This document shows positions 34,174 to 43,710 of a stretch of 64,000 bases of DNA, piece by piece. The position numbers were made by a program, and so were the translations under genes. Source of the DNA: Promethearchaeota archaeon (lineage in GTDB: Archaea > Asgardarchaeota > Lokiarchaeia > Sigyniarchaeales > SOKP01). The first letter of the stretch is position 1. Every line of letters begins with the position of its first letter. The stretch covers positions 310,001-374,000 of the forward strand of contig JAUWGH010000001.1 of NCBI GenBank assembly GCA_030606485.1, in the 5' to 3' direction. The notes under the pieces were generated by a model. The model was not told where the DNA came from. It made no database searches and saw nothing but the letters and a program-made list of their open reading frames with translations.

Positions 34174-34965
34174 TTACGCAATTATTTTGCCATCCAATTC
34201 GATTATTTTCTTCTTAATTATTTCTAATACCTGATTTATAATCTCTTCAGCATTTTCAATATTGAATGCAGTAATTGATAACTCAATATCTAATTTTTCT
34301 GTAAGTTTTGGGTGGCTTTTTAAATAGATTTCAGGAAATCGCTTCTGAATTGCGGAAATCATAGGAGCAACTTCTGATTCACCTATACCTTGAAAAAATA
34401 AGGTTTTTTCCATAAATGTTCCTGCATCTTTTTTTAAAATAGGAATTACATGCAATTTAACAATGCCCTTTAATTCAGCTGGTACTCCCGGCAAGCAAAT
34501 AATTGTCGATTTTCCTTCCTTAATTTCTACTCCTGGAGCGGTTCCAACAGGATTACTTAAAGGATAAGAATTTTCTGGCAAATATGCCATTTTTTCACGA
34601 GTTTCTGTCATTCCTCCAACTGGAAGAATTCCTCTACGATGAATATTATCATACCTTCTCTTAAGCATACTATATGCCATTTTATCAAGTTTCAGTTCTC
34701 TATTTAACCCTTTTGCGATACCTTTTAATGTTAAATCCTCCCAAGTAGGACCTAAACCTCCTGAAGTAATTATAACATCAGGCGAACGGTCTAAAGATTC
34801 CTTAAGGGTTGTAGCTATTATACCTATATCGTCTGGAATCGTGGTAATCCTAGTAACTATGTGCCCAAACTTAGTTATGTGTCTGGCTAACCATGATGAA
34901 TTCGTATCTCGCGTTTTACCTATTAAAATTTCGTTTCCAATTATTATAATCTCTATCTTTTTCAT
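34174..34965 (-). CDS. CinA N-terminal/MoCF-type protein (nicotinamide mononucleotide deamidase-related)
   Basis: A 263-residue protein: IEIIIIGNEILIGKTRDTNSS, then VIITSGGLGPTWEDLTLKG, and PVGTAPGVEIKEGKSTIICL with LPGVPAELKGI, all standard for the molybdopterin-binding-like (MoCF) domain of archaeal CinA-related proteins. The C-terminal amidohydrolase domain that bacterial CinA adds is missing, as usual in archaea. The family is linked to ADP-ribose pyrophosphatase/NMN-type nucleotide repair, but the archaeal activity is not well known. It ends three bases from the convergent HEAT gene and lies 24 bases downstream of the tautomerase gene on the same strand, so these two are probably co-transcribed. 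Confidence 0.9.
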   Translation of the reverse strand: MKKIEIIIIGNEILIGKTRDTNSSWLARHITKFGHIVTRITTIPDDIGIIATTLKESLDRSPDVIITSGGLGPTWEDLTLKGIAKGLNRELKLDKMAYSMLKRRYDNIHRRGILPVGGMTETREKMAYLPENSYPLSNPVGTAPGVEIKEGKSTIICLPGVPAELKGIVKLHVIPILKKDAGTFMEKTLFFQGIGESEVAPMISAIQKRFPEIYLKSHPKLTEKLDIELSITAFNIENAEEIINQVLEIIKKKIIELDGKIIA

Positions 34966-34989
34966 TTTCGTTCATTTAATTATCTAAAA

Positions 34990-35196
34990 TTATTGAGGTG
35001 GCTTTCCACCTGGACGAGATTCTGTAGCTGGTTTTCCTGCTATACCCCAGTGTGTTTTTGGAATTTCATATACGATAACCTCTACAGCACGGGTAGGAAT
35101 GCCCATATCCACAAAAACTTTAGTTATTCCTGCTATAATTACTTTAATTTTTTCTTCCGAAATCCCTTTCCATACATTTACTTGAACAAATGGCAT
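34990..35196 (-). CDS. 4-oxalocrotonate tautomerase family protein
   Basis: A 68-residue protein beginning MPFVQVNVWKGISEEKI, so after methionine removal Pro1 is the catalytic base. The chain has the beta-alpha-beta fold pattern, with VDMGIPTRAVEVIVYEIPKTHWGIAG in the second half (a His-Trp pair where 4-OT proteins often have an active-site arginine or histidine). The tail PATESRPGGKPPQ is proline/glycine rich. A ribosome-site-like GGTGA lies before the ATG on the minus strand. Probably transcribed with the CinA-like gene. Confidence 0.92.
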   Translation of the reverse strand: MPFVQVNVWKGISEEKIKVIIAGITKVFVDMGIPTRAVEVIVYEIPKTHWGIAGKPATESRPGGKPPQ

Positions 35197-35337
35197 AAAA
35201 TATCACCTTTAATTTATTTGTTTGTTTATATTGAAATATTGATTTTTTTTTCCAATATTATATAGATTAGATTTAAAAATTTTAAAATCTTATCAAAATA
35301 AAGAAAATTTGAAGTATATTGAGATTGAAAACCCAAT

Positions 35338-35889
35338 TTGATTGAAATTGATGATTCTGGAACCGGAGATTTAGTTGGAGCAGCTTTTTTAGGTTTTTAT
35401 CGAAAAGAAACTGATCAAATGATCTTTAAAACCATACCAGTTGAGTTATTTTTTGAAGAGCCGTTTAAGAACAAGGAGCCGTTACAGAAAGCAGTAGAAC
35501 TAGTAAAAGAAACTTTTGCTGAAATGAATGTTTCTACGAATGAATTAATAAAAATATGTCGCGGAAATATATTTGATAAAGTTCGAAGTTACTTTATATT
35601 AACCAACCAAAATTATGAAGATACAAAAATAGAAGGGAAATTACAAGATGCTGTAGAAAGTAGGTATGTAAATCATCTAAGAGAATTGGGTGTAAGATCA
35701 AGAAATTTAACGATTGAAAGCGGTAAAAAACGTTTTTTTATTCTATTTGGTTGGGTTTGCAGAGATTTCTATAGACGAGAAAAATACGTAAAATCTGGAT
35801 TCAAAAGATGGCGAACTATATGGAGAGATCGAGCAATTGAAAAATATGAGATATTTCAAAAGGATAAAAAAAACAGATTAAGAAAATAA
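35338..35889 (+). CDS. RNase H-like archaeal protein, uncharacterised
   Basis: A 183-residue protein starting TTG 35338. The N-terminal IEIDDSGTGDLVGAAFLGFYR resembles the first strands and acidic active site of RNase H-like folds (D-x-S-G-T-G-D like the D-E-x-G-x-G of RNase HII). The following segments include a basic C-terminus (FKRWRTIWRDRAIEK, KKNRLRK) suited to nucleic-acid binding. No exact family was recognised. A nuclease or related nucleic-acid enzyme is a reasonable guess; a non-enzymatic role is possible. The first codon is immediately followed by the conserved strand, so the start is close to right. Confidence 0.6.
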   Translation: MIEIDDSGTGDLVGAAFLGFYRKETDQMIFKTIPVELFFEEPFKNKEPLQKAVELVKETFAEMNVSTNELIKICRGNIFDKVRSYFILTNQNYEDTKIEGKLQDAVESRYVNHLRELGVRSRNLTIESGKKRFFILFGWVCRDFYRREKYVKSGFKRWRTIWRDRAIEKYEIFQKDKKNRLRK

Positions 35890-35978
35890 ATTCATAAAAA
35901 TAATTCAACTAAAAGATTAAAATTTATTGAACTCAAATATGATAGATTTAATAATTTCTTAAAATTTTTTTAAATTAT

Positions 35979-36788
35979 ATGTCTAAGCGTAAAAATATTA
36001 GAGTACTTTTTTTCGCACCACATGCAGATGATATTGAAATGGGTGCGCCTTTTATGTGTTTAGAGGCTTTAAAACTAGGGAATAACGTAACAGAAGTTAT
36101 AATGACAAATGATGAATATGGAACTAAAAGAAATGATTTTAAAGGAGAGCGGATCAAAAGAGTCCGAATCCATGAGATGGAGAAGGCAGCAGACGTATAT
36201 AAAAAATATACAGGCAATCAAATTAAATTAATTTGGGCGGGTTTTATTGATGGTTTTCTTCCTTTAAATAAAATTTCATTAAATTTTGTTCTAGATATTA
36301 TTAGAAAAGAGAAACCAGACATTATTTTTGCTCCTGATCCTTGGTACGCTATTGATTTCCATCGGGATCATTTGAATACCGCAAGACTTGTATATTTTGC
36401 TCTTAAAAGACTAAAAAAATCCGAATTACCAAAACGAGTGTTTTTCTTTTATTCATTTAAAACAAATATATCTATTAGAATTCGATTTAAAGATGTAAAA
36501 ATCGCGATTGAATCTATGTCTCAGCACAAAAGTCAAATATCTCCCTTACATTCCAAATTGCTCTTATTTTTTAGAAGAATTTTGTTAATCCATAAATTAA
36601 TAAAAACCGGAGCATTTTTAGTTCGTTATCGAGAACTTCATTTTATTGGTGGAAAACCTGAAAAACATGCTCTAATTAAATCGATAAGGGAAAAATTAAG
36701 ATATTGTTTTTTTTTCAAATTGTCGAATCATCCCTGTGAAGAATTATATACTCCAATTCCAGAAGAATTAGGTTTAATAAGAAAATAA
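35979..36788 (+). CDS. PIG-L/LmbE-family deacetylase
   Basis: A 269-residue hydrolase. VLFFAPHADDIEMGAP (the PHxDD zinc motif) opens the Rossmann-like fold; TNDEYGTKR and REKPDIIFAPDPW follow, and DFHRDHLNTAR contributes the third zinc histidine. The family deacetylates GlcNAc-phosphatidylinositol, mycothiol precursors, bacillithiol precursors and similar sugars. In Asgard archaea a lipid- or glycan-linked role is plausible, but the substrate cannot be read. ATG start. Confidence 0.92.
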   Translation: MSKRKNIRVLFFAPHADDIEMGAPFMCLEALKLGNNVTEVIMTNDEYGTKRNDFKGERIKRVRIHEMEKAADVYKKYTGNQIKLIWAGFIDGFLPLNKISLNFVLDIIRKEKPDIIFAPDPWYAIDFHRDHLNTARLVYFALKRLKKSELPKRVFFFYSFKTNISIRIRFKDVKIAIESMSQHKSQISPLHSKLLLFFRRILLIHKLIKTGAFLVRYRELHFIGGKPEKHALIKSIREKLRYCFFFKLSNHPCEELYTPIPEELGLIRK

Positions 36789-36819
36789 GATAAGATTTTC
36801 AATTTGATTAAAAGAAAAA

Positions 36820-37449
36820 TTATCCATTACTCAACGGTGTTCCACAATGAGAACATATTTTCTCGTCAATTACAATTTCTCCACCACAAAATGGACATGA
36901 CCGAGTCGGCTTCTTTAATTTATTCTCTTTTTTTTGACTTTCTTTCTCTGAATTCACTGTAGGTTTTGTTTTATTTTTCGGTATTATAGTTTTAAAATCA
37001 TATTTTTTTGGTTTAATTTGTTTGAATCCATTTGGAATATTTTTTGATTCTTGTACTGATTTAACTTTTTGATCTGAACTTATAATATCATCCTTTATTG
37101 TTCCATTATCTACTGATGAATCCAATGTCTCAGGGTCACTAGTAGGTGTTTCTGGTAGATCATTAATTAATGTAGATATTTTATCTTCCTCAAGTTCTAT
37201 AATTCTCTGTTCTTTTTGTTGCATTTTTAATTTTAAAGATTTTACGTGATTAATGATGTTTCTTATTTTCTTTACAAGCATATTTTTATAAGTTATATCC
37301 ATCTTAGGATTTTTCGTAAATTGTAAGCAAAATTCACTGATTTCTATCCAGGCTTTTATTGACTTTTTGTAATTCTTTAAATTATCATATCCTTTTGCTT
37401 TATCAACCAAATCTTTTAATTTTTCATTAAAAGTAACAATATGACTCAA
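36820..37449 (-). CDS. Probable MIT-like domain protein with C-terminal zinc ribbon
   Basis: A 209-residue protein. Its N-terminal 70 residues (LKDLVDKAKGYDNLKNYKKS... to NHVKSLKLKM) follow the pattern of MIT three-helix bundles of Vps4/CdvC: DLVxKAxxxDxxKNYxx[AS][LI]xx[YW]. Residues 70-95 form a coiled coil, 95-185 are disordered and rich in charge, and the end is a zinc ribbon (CPFCGG...CSHCGTP). MIT domains bind the C-terminal helices of ESCRT-III proteins, which Asgard archaea possess. Homology is judged by eye and is moderate. No ESCRT gene is in the window. It is divergent from the coiled-coil membrane protein. Confidence 0.5.
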   Translation of the reverse strand: MSHIVTFNEKLKDLVDKAKGYDNLKNYKKSIKAWIEISEFCLQFTKNPKMDITYKNMLVKKIRNIINHVKSLKLKMQQKEQRIIELEEDKISTLINDLPETPTSDPETLDSSVDNGTIKDDIISSDQKVKSVQESKNIPNGFKQIKPKKYDFKTIIPKNKTKPTVNSEKESQKKENKLKKPTRSCPFCGGEIVIDEKICSHCGTPLSNG

Positions 37450-37751
37450 TTATTGAGCGCCTTGATTTGAATTATTAAGTAAATTTTAAAGATTAATTTG
37501 TTTTAAATAAAACGAATTGTTCTGATAAATGTTTTTATCTCCAATTGTTTCTATAATTTTTTTTTTTAAGAGTCGATTTTTGGTATGTTTTTATTTAAAA
37601 TAATTCATTTTAATATTTTAATCGAATTTTAACAATATTTCCATTTATAAATAATTATATAAATTTTATAATAATAATTATCTAATTATTAGTATTATAA
37701 TACGTTAAAATTAAGAATATATAATCAAACTGATTAATTAGAGCGAAATTT
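37450..37751. other. Intergenic region between divergent genes
   Basis: About 300 bases of AT-rich DNA between the MIT-like gene and the coiled-coil membrane protein. It contains TATA-like stretches (TTATAAATAATTATATAAAT near 37.65 kb) that fit an archaeal promoter for the downstream gene. No gene, repeat or strong hairpin was seen. Confidence 0.4.
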
Positions 37752-39203
37752 ATGGCTGAAGAATTCAACGAAGAAGAGAAGGAAAAAAAAATAGAGAAAG
37801 ACGTAGATCGCATTGATAAAGATCTATTACAAAAGGCTAAAAATAGTAGAGATCTTATCGATAAAAAATTAAGAACATTCGAAAATAGTATTGATATTGT
37901 CTCAAATGCGAGAAAAACCGACGTAGAGTCAGAAAAGGAAGAAGGTAAGAAGATAACTATTGAGAAAAGTGAAGAAATAAAAGAGTTAGAAAAAAGATTT
38001 GAAGTAGTTACTAAAAAAATAAATGATAAAGAAGAATATCTTATTGCTTTAGAAGAGAAGATTTCGGGATTGGAAGAAATATACAATCGAAAAATTGAAA
38101 GTTCGAATACCTTGAATGAAGAATTAGCAATAGTAATTGGAAATAAAGAAAAACTAGCAACTGAATACAATGACCTTCAGAATAGGATCATTGATCTCAA
38201 TAATGCTTATGAAGCCAGAAAGATTGATTTAACGGTACTCCAAGATAAAGTAAAAGAAAAATTAGCAAATCAAGATGAATTACGGAACCAAATTGCAAAA
38301 TTTAATCAAGTAATACAAGAAAATGAAGAAAATTTTCTTCAATTAAAAGAAGAATCTAAAACTTTAGATAATAGATTAATAAGTTTGAGAACAGAAAATG
38401 AAGGTTTAAGAGCGACTATTGATAAAAATAAAGAAGAGATTTCTAATGTAAATAATTTAATTGAAGCAAAAGAAAATGAAATAAAACTTTTGAATGGACA
38501 AATTGAGAAAAAAGAAGAGAGATTAAGTAATATTGAACTCAAATTTCAGGAGTATAATGAACAACTTCCTGAAATAGAAAGGAGAAAAGATGTTTATGAT
38601 CAAATTATTAGAAACTATATGATGCAAGTAGAAGAAAGGCAACAAAAAATATTGACTTTAGAAACAAAAATTATAGAATTAAATGAGTCAATAGATACTA
38701 TAAAAGAACAAATTTTAGGAAAAGAGAACCTCATAAGTTTAAATGAAAAAAGATTGAATGAATTAAAGGTAGAAATTGAAACAGCTATTGCTGAGCATAA
38801 TGAACGTGAAAATCTCTTAAAATCTATAACTGAAAAGTTAGAATATACAGAAAAAGAACATGAGAAATTAACTAAAGCAAAAGATACAATAGATAAAAGT
38901 ATAAATGAATCGAAAGAAATATTTCAACAGTTAAAAACCCAATTAGATGGTCAAGAAGAAGAAATTAGAGATAAAGAAAGCCGAATAAATAGATTGGAAA
39001 TATTATCTTTAATTTATAGGGCATCAAAATTTTTCGGTGGAATATTAATTGGAATGGGCATATTCTTTTTAATTATTGGATTCGGATATCTGCTCAATAT
39101 TTTCGATTTTGGAGAAGCAAACCCAATATTAATCATGCTCTTATCATTAATTGGAGCAGGTTTAATAATAGTTTCTGGTATATTCCATTTAGAAAAATCA
39201 TAA
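37752..39203 (+). CDS. Long coiled-coil protein with two C-terminal TM helices
   Basis: A 483-residue protein. Residues 1-410 are almost continuous heptad-rich coiled coil (EEKEKKIEKDVDRIDKD, EKRFEVVTKKINDKEE, LISLRTENEGLRATI). The end has two hydrophobic helices (about 421-443 and 453-473) with a short loop, anchoring a long rod to the membrane. Rod-plus-anchor proteins of this kind are frequent in Asgard genomes and could scaffold or tether membranes. No specific family. ATG start. The permease gene follows 41 bases later on the same strand, and the TPR gene two bases after that. Confidence 0.75.
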   Translation: MAEEFNEEEKEKKIEKDVDRIDKDLLQKAKNSRDLIDKKLRTFENSIDIVSNARKTDVESEKEEGKKITIEKSEEIKELEKRFEVVTKKINDKEEYLIALEEKISGLEEIYNRKIESSNTLNEELAIVIGNKEKLATEYNDLQNRIIDLNNAYEARKIDLTVLQDKVKEKLANQDELRNQIAKFNQVIQENEENFLQLKEESKTLDNRLISLRTENEGLRATIDKNKEEISNVNNLIEAKENEIKLLNGQIEKKEERLSNIELKFQEYNEQLPEIERRKDVYDQIIRNYMMQVEERQQKILTLETKIIELNESIDTIKEQILGKENLISLNEKRLNELKVEIETAIAEHNERENLLKSITEKLEYTEKEHEKLTKAKDTIDKSINESKEIFQQLKTQLDGQEEEIRDKESRINRLEILSLIYRASKFFGGILIGMGIFFLIIGFGYLLNIFDFGEANPILIMLLSLIGAGLIIVSGIFHLEKS

Positions 39204-39244
39204 ATTTTATATTAACCTGAATTACAGATTAAATGGAATAAATT

Positions 39245-41113
39245 TTGAGTGATTCTGAAGAAAAAATAATTGTTTCTGAAAGATCAACTGGAATTTCGGG
39301 TGGAATTTTATATGGGGTCGGTTGTGGTATTGGAGGGTCAATATTTACTCTCTTGGGGCCAGCAATAGATACGGCAGGTCCTGGTGTTTTAATCAGTTTA
39401 ATTTTGGGTGGTGTATTAATATTTTTAACTGCTTTGAATTTCTCTGAACTTGCAACTAGTCTCCGAATTTCAGGAGGTGGGGGATATACCTTTAGTAAAG
39501 AAGCATTAGGGGGCTTTTTGGCATATATAATTGGTTTTTTCCTTTGGATAGCAAATATGGCTGCATGTTCGTTTTCTGCACAAGCATTTGCTATTGTTAT
39601 ATATACTTTTTTTCCAATTTTAGAGGATTACTCAACATTTATTAGCATATTATCTATTTTTTTTATAGTATTCATAGTATTTAAGACAAGCCAGAGAGCA
39701 ACCAAAACATTAATATTATTAACAATTCTACTTATCCTCTTTTTAGTAATTTTTATTATTTCTGGAATTTTAATCGCACCGATTACTAATGCAACTGATT
39801 TCGATATTAATTATCTTTTATCGGGAACAAATATTTTTGGAGTAATATTTACATTTTCATCTTTATTTATCTGTTTTGCTTCTATTGTCGCCAATTTAGC
39901 ATATTTAAGTTCAGATTTGAAAAATCCTTCCAAAAACATTCCGAGGGTTAATATCATTGCTATTATTATCACTCTCTTACTTTATTTATTAATTACTTTT
40001 GTTGTATTGGTAAATATGGGAAATGATATAGAAGTAATTAGTGAATCCGATGTTCTGTTAGCAGATATTCTAAATAAAATATTGGGTCCCTTTGGATTCA
40101 TTCTTATGGGGATTGCAGCAATTATTTCAACTTTAATTGCTATGAATGCTGCGTTAGGTTCTGCAGTAAGTATTTTATTTGCTTTAGCTAGAGATAACTA
40201 TGTCTCTAAGAGATTAAAAAAAGTAAATAAAAAGACTGGAATGCCAATATATGCATTGATTATTACTGGGTTTTTATCACTCTTATTCACCGTTTTTACG
40301 GATCTAGGATTTGCCGCACAAATGACTAGTTTTATTTTCTTTTTTGGATTAGCTTTTATAAACTTTGGAGCGGTAATGTTAAGAAATAAAAGAAAAGAAT
40401 TAGATCGTCCCTTTAAAGCCCCTTTCTTTCCATATCTACCTATTTTAGTTGGTTCTATGTGTTTAATTTTTGCATTTGCATTATCAATGGAAGCAATATT
40501 GCTAGGTGTTATCATTTTTATTATTGGTATTAGTTATTATGCACTTACGATTGCTGATCGGAATTCAATAGTTTTAACAATATCTGGTTTGAAATTTTTA
40601 AGCACTTGCGTTTTGGGCGTTTTTATTTGGATTATTGCTAATTTTACTATTATTAATTCTACAATTTATGGATTTAATGTAATTTTTAGAGAGATAATTC
40701 TTCGAATTTTAATATATATTGGTATTTTTACTTTTGGAACGGTTCTTCTTGATGTAATACCACTTAGAGAAATGGTTTATTATTACATTAAGAAGGTTAA
40801 TCGAGATATGATTGCGATTGGTGATGGCCATATTATTGAACTTAAGGAAAGCAGATTAAAACTAATCCACAATATTAATTATATTACAGGAATTCTTCAA
40901 TTAATTGGCGGCTTATTTGTTTTTTTAGTTATAGGTTTAATAAGTACAGACATTATAACCCTTGAACAGATCTTATTAGGTAATACACTCATTTCTCAAC
41001 AGACTGCGGAATCTCTATCCATAATGGTTCTAACCTTATTTGGTATAGCAATTAGCGTGAGTGGGATTCTACAATTATATACAAGTCTAGAGTTATTACG
41101 ACTGAGGATATAA
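39245..41113 (+). CDS. APC-superfamily amino acid permease
   Basis: A 622-residue membrane protein starting at TTG 39245. The first helices (GISGGILYGVGCGIGGSIF and GPAIDTAGPGVLISLI) are the APC substrate-binding GSG/GIG signature region; GGGGYTFSKEALGGFLAYI and GIAAIISTLIAMNAALGSA follow, with about 12 TM helices to residue 440. After that comes an extra module with three or four further helices and a soluble loop (IPLREMVYYYIKKVNRDM), beyond normal APC length. Amino acid uptake is likely; specificity is not readable. It overlaps or abuts the TPR gene (two-base gap), so the two are co-transcribed. Confidence 0.88.
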   Translation: MSDSEEKIIVSERSTGISGGILYGVGCGIGGSIFTLLGPAIDTAGPGVLISLILGGVLIFLTALNFSELATSLRISGGGGYTFSKEALGGFLAYIIGFFLWIANMAACSFSAQAFAIVIYTFFPILEDYSTFISILSIFFIVFIVFKTSQRATKTLILLTILLILFLVIFIISGILIAPITNATDFDINYLLSGTNIFGVIFTFSSLFICFASIVANLAYLSSDLKNPSKNIPRVNIIAIIITLLLYLLITFVVLVNMGNDIEVISESDVLLADILNKILGPFGFILMGIAAIISTLIAMNAALGSAVSILFALARDNYVSKRLKKVNKKTGMPIYALIITGFLSLLFTVFTDLGFAAQMTSFIFFFGLAFINFGAVMLRNKRKELDRPFKAPFFPYLPILVGSMCLIFAFALSMEAILLGVIIFIIGISYYALTIADRNSIVLTISGLKFLSTCVLGVFIWIIANFTIINSTIYGFNVIFREIILRILIYIGIFTFGTVLLDVIPLREMVYYYIKKVNRDMIAIGDGHIIELKESRLKLIHNINYITGILQLIGGLFVFLVIGLISTDIITLEQILLGNTLISQQTAESLSIMVLTLFGIAISVSGILQLYTSLELLRLRI

Positions 41114-41115
41114 AT

Positions 41116-42990
41116 ATGTCATTAACATATTTTTCTGAAAAAGATCTGGACTTTCTAAATAAATTATTTATGGAAAAAGGTTTTAAAGATAACCTTGAAC
41201 CAACTAATAATTTTCGATATTCCATATTAGATAACAATATTATTACAATCTCAATTAAAAAACCTATTGAACTACCTCTTAGAATAAACATACCGTTTGA
41301 AATAGTATCTTTCAAATCCTCTCTTATCTTCATGATTAGAATTACAGATTTCTCCACACTAGAAAACTTAAATTATTTAATAGAAAAACTTAGAGAAATT
41401 GGAATTGAATCAAATTTAGAACATGAATTTCCTATTAAAGGAAAAGAGCCAGAGTTATTAAAAATTTTAAATCAACTCATGCCAGAAGCAATAAATAACG
41501 AGCTTGAACCGAAATGGTTAAACAGAATAAGAATATCAATTTTTAACAAACAATCACAGTTCGAACACTATAATAAAATAATTACAACCAGTGTTAATAA
41601 TTCAATTAAAAAATTAGGTATGGAATCTACAAATGATTTACCATTGGATATAAAGAATGGCATTCCAAAATTTCGGGTAAATAATGTTCTTTTCTTTAAA
41701 AATGTAGACTCTAATAATGAATATCTTATATTGGAAAAGGGGTTTCTAACCTACTTCAATGATATTATTATTAAAAACATACATATAAGGAGTTCTTGGA
41801 ATTGTTATACACCTTATGCTTTATTAGAATTATTTAATGAAGAGAATTTCAATCTTGAATTATTAATTTCTTCATGGATTAAATTCTCTCGTATGATTTT
41901 AAATTCAATTATTGGATTGATAGAACGCGAAGAAATTAATAAATTGAATTTCTTACCAGGTAATTTTAAGCAAATTGCTCTCAATTCTGAAAAAGACATA
42001 AATTTTTCTTTTATTCCTCTTAGTTATGAAAGTAAAATCGCAAAAGAATTGCATCCAGTAGAATATAAATTACTAGGCAATCCACCATCTAACTTTGAAG
42101 AAATCAATTCTATTGAATTATATCAGCGAGCTTTAGAACAATATAGCACATATAAGTTTTCTGAAGCAATTAATTTGTTTATCGAAAGCATGAAAATTTT
42201 TAACAAATTTAAACAAAGAAAAATTGTAATTTTAATTCTACTACATTTAAGTAGAATTGCCAAAATCTTAAATCAACCAAAAAAAACATTGGAATATCTA
42301 GAAAATGGATTGGAACTATGTAAAAGTGGAAATATCCCATTGGGTCTTATTATTAAATTACATAAAAAATTAGGAAAAACTTATTTATTATTTAACCAAT
42401 TAAATAAGGCTAAGACTCATTTTCATATAATCATAAACTTTCTTGAATCAAATGTAACTGATATAAATGACCAAGTAATTCTCGCTGATACATATTTGAG
42501 CCTTGCAAAAATCAACTTAAAAGAAGAAAACCTAAGTGAAGTTAAACTTCGATTCAATAAAGCATTAAATATTTCTAAAGGTTCCCTCAAAATTCAATTA
42601 AAATATTTTTATGAAAGAGCAAAATACAACAAAAAAACAGAAAAAATGGCTTATGCAATAAAGTTATTAAAACAAGCTTTAAATTTACCGGGGCTGGATG
42701 AAAACACCATTCAACAACATAAAAAGCAAATTTTGAAGATGAATAAATTATTAGCAAAAATTTTTATATATTTTCGAAAAGATGCAAAAAATGCTCATCT
42801 TGTTCTTGATAATATGAAAAAATTATTGACTTCTGATACCCTTTTTAACTTGAAAATGATGTATAAATACTATCAAATGATGGCCGATTTCCATAAATTT
42901 CTATTAAAAGATGAAAATATGTCAAATTATTTCTTAGATCAAGCTATTAATATTAAAAATCAATTAAACGTCATTGGTGTTCCAATTTAA
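41116..42990 (+). CDS. TPR-like repeat protein, unknown
   Basis: A 624-residue soluble protein. The first 310 residues show mixed alpha/beta sequence with no known domain (IPFEIVSFKSSLIFMIRITDF). From about residue 330 to 600 there are tetratricopeptide-like repeats: ALEQYSTYKFSEAINLFIES, LHKKLGKTYLLFNQLNKAK and TYLSLAKINLKEENLSEVK. It is translated directly after the permease, so it may regulate or scaffold that transporter, which is inference from the two-base spacing. ATG supported by GAGG just upstream. Confidence 0.75.
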   Translation: MSLTYFSEKDLDFLNKLFMEKGFKDNLEPTNNFRYSILDNNIITISIKKPIELPLRINIPFEIVSFKSSLIFMIRITDFSTLENLNYLIEKLREIGIESNLEHEFPIKGKEPELLKILNQLMPEAINNELEPKWLNRIRISIFNKQSQFEHYNKIITTSVNNSIKKLGMESTNDLPLDIKNGIPKFRVNNVLFFKNVDSNNEYLILEKGFLTYFNDIIIKNIHIRSSWNCYTPYALLELFNEENFNLELLISSWIKFSRMILNSIIGLIEREEINKLNFLPGNFKQIALNSEKDINFSFIPLSYESKIAKELHPVEYKLLGNPPSNFEEINSIELYQRALEQYSTYKFSEAINLFIESMKIFNKFKQRKIVILILLHLSRIAKILNQPKKTLEYLENGLELCKSGNIPLGLIIKLHKKLGKTYLLFNQLNKAKTHFHIIINFLESNVTDINDQVILADTYLSLAKINLKEENLSEVKLRFNKALNISKGSLKIQLKYFYERAKYNKKTEKMAYAIKLLKQALNLPGLDENTIQQHKKQILKMNKLLAKIFIYFRKDAKNAHLVLDNMKKLLTSDTLFNLKMMYKYYQMMADFHKFLLKDENMSNYFLDQAINIKNQLNVIGVPI

Positions 42991-43075
42991 AACCAAAAAT
43001 TTTTAATCGCTTAATGATTTTAAAATTATAACAATAATAAACAATAACCCAAAAGAAATAAGGAAAGAAAATAAT

Positions 43076-43276
43076 ATGCCCGGTTCTCATGGTTCTTTAA
43101 CGAAAGCAGGTAAAGTTAGAACTCAAACACCTAAAGTTCAAAGACGGGGTATCAATTCCCATCCAAAAAAAATCCCCCGAATCAGATATAGAGAAAACTA
43201 TAAAAAACGAATAATAAAAGGAGAATATGGTGGTCAAACGGGTTCTATTGGCGCAAAACGTAGATATAGGAAGTAA
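43076..43276 (+). CDS. rps30e: Ribosomal protein eS30
   Basis: A 66-residue basic protein. MPGSHGSLTKAGKVRTQTP is the conserved start of eS30; the protein continues with a basic middle (RIRYRENYKKR) and ends RRYRK. eS30 is a small-subunit protein shared by archaea and eukaryotes, near the decoding site. The ATG has an AAGGAAAG purine stretch upstream and a TATA-like TTAAAATTATAA about 46 bases before it. It stands alone, downstream of the TPR gene and upstream of the zinc-ribbon genes. Length is normal. Confidence 0.95.
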   Translation: MPGSHGSLTKAGKVRTQTPKVQRRGINSHPKKIPRIRYRENYKKRIIKGEYGGQTGSIGAKRRYRK

Positions 43277-43501
43277 TTCCTTTTTCAAAATCAACCAATT
43301 TTAATTAGATTTATTTCTACTTTTTAATTAATTTACTTCTCTTTTGTTCATGTTAATTCAATTACTTCAGTATTTATTTTCTCCTTTTTAAAAAAGGTAT
43401 TTTTCTCTTAAAAAAACTGGTCTAAAGATCTTTTTAATATCTTTGTTTTTTTTGTTTATTTAAAGGATTTGTTTATTAATTGCTTAATGGTGTATCTATA
43501 A

Positions 43502-43702
43502 ATGAAAATAAAAAGAAATAAAAAGATAAAAAAGTTATTAAATTCTAATAAAAGTGACATATTTGGAGATAAAATAAAATTATGCCCTGCATGTAGTGCT
43601 ACTATTTTGGATAAAAATGCAATTTTATGTCCAAATTGTAAAACAAATCTTAATAATACAAAAACTAAATATAAAATAATTAAAAATAAATTGGAGGATT
43701 GA
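43502..43702 (+). CDS. Small zinc-ribbon protein
   Basis: A 66-residue protein with one DZANK-type ribbon (CPACSATILDKNAILCPNC) between lysine-rich ends. It overlaps the next frame only if that gene begins at TTG 43699; with ATG 43711 the two genes are eight bases apart, and a GGAGG at the end of this gene can serve the next. It is likely the first gene of a short operon of zinc-ribbon proteins. Function unknown. Confidence 0.65.
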   Translation: MKIKRNKKIKKLLNSNKSDIFGDKIKLCPACSATILDKNAILCPNCKTNLNNTKTKYKIIKNKLED

Positions 43703-43710
43703 AAAAAAAA

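Noticed and set aside
35338-35889. RNase HII
   Set aside because: Only the first acidic motif is reminiscent; the other conserved RNase HII motifs were not found.
43385-43399. A terminator behind eS30 (CCTTTTTAAAAAAGG)
   Set aside because: The palindrome has no room for a loop and is a chance feature of A/T-rich DNA; termination is more likely at the T-rich runs nearby.
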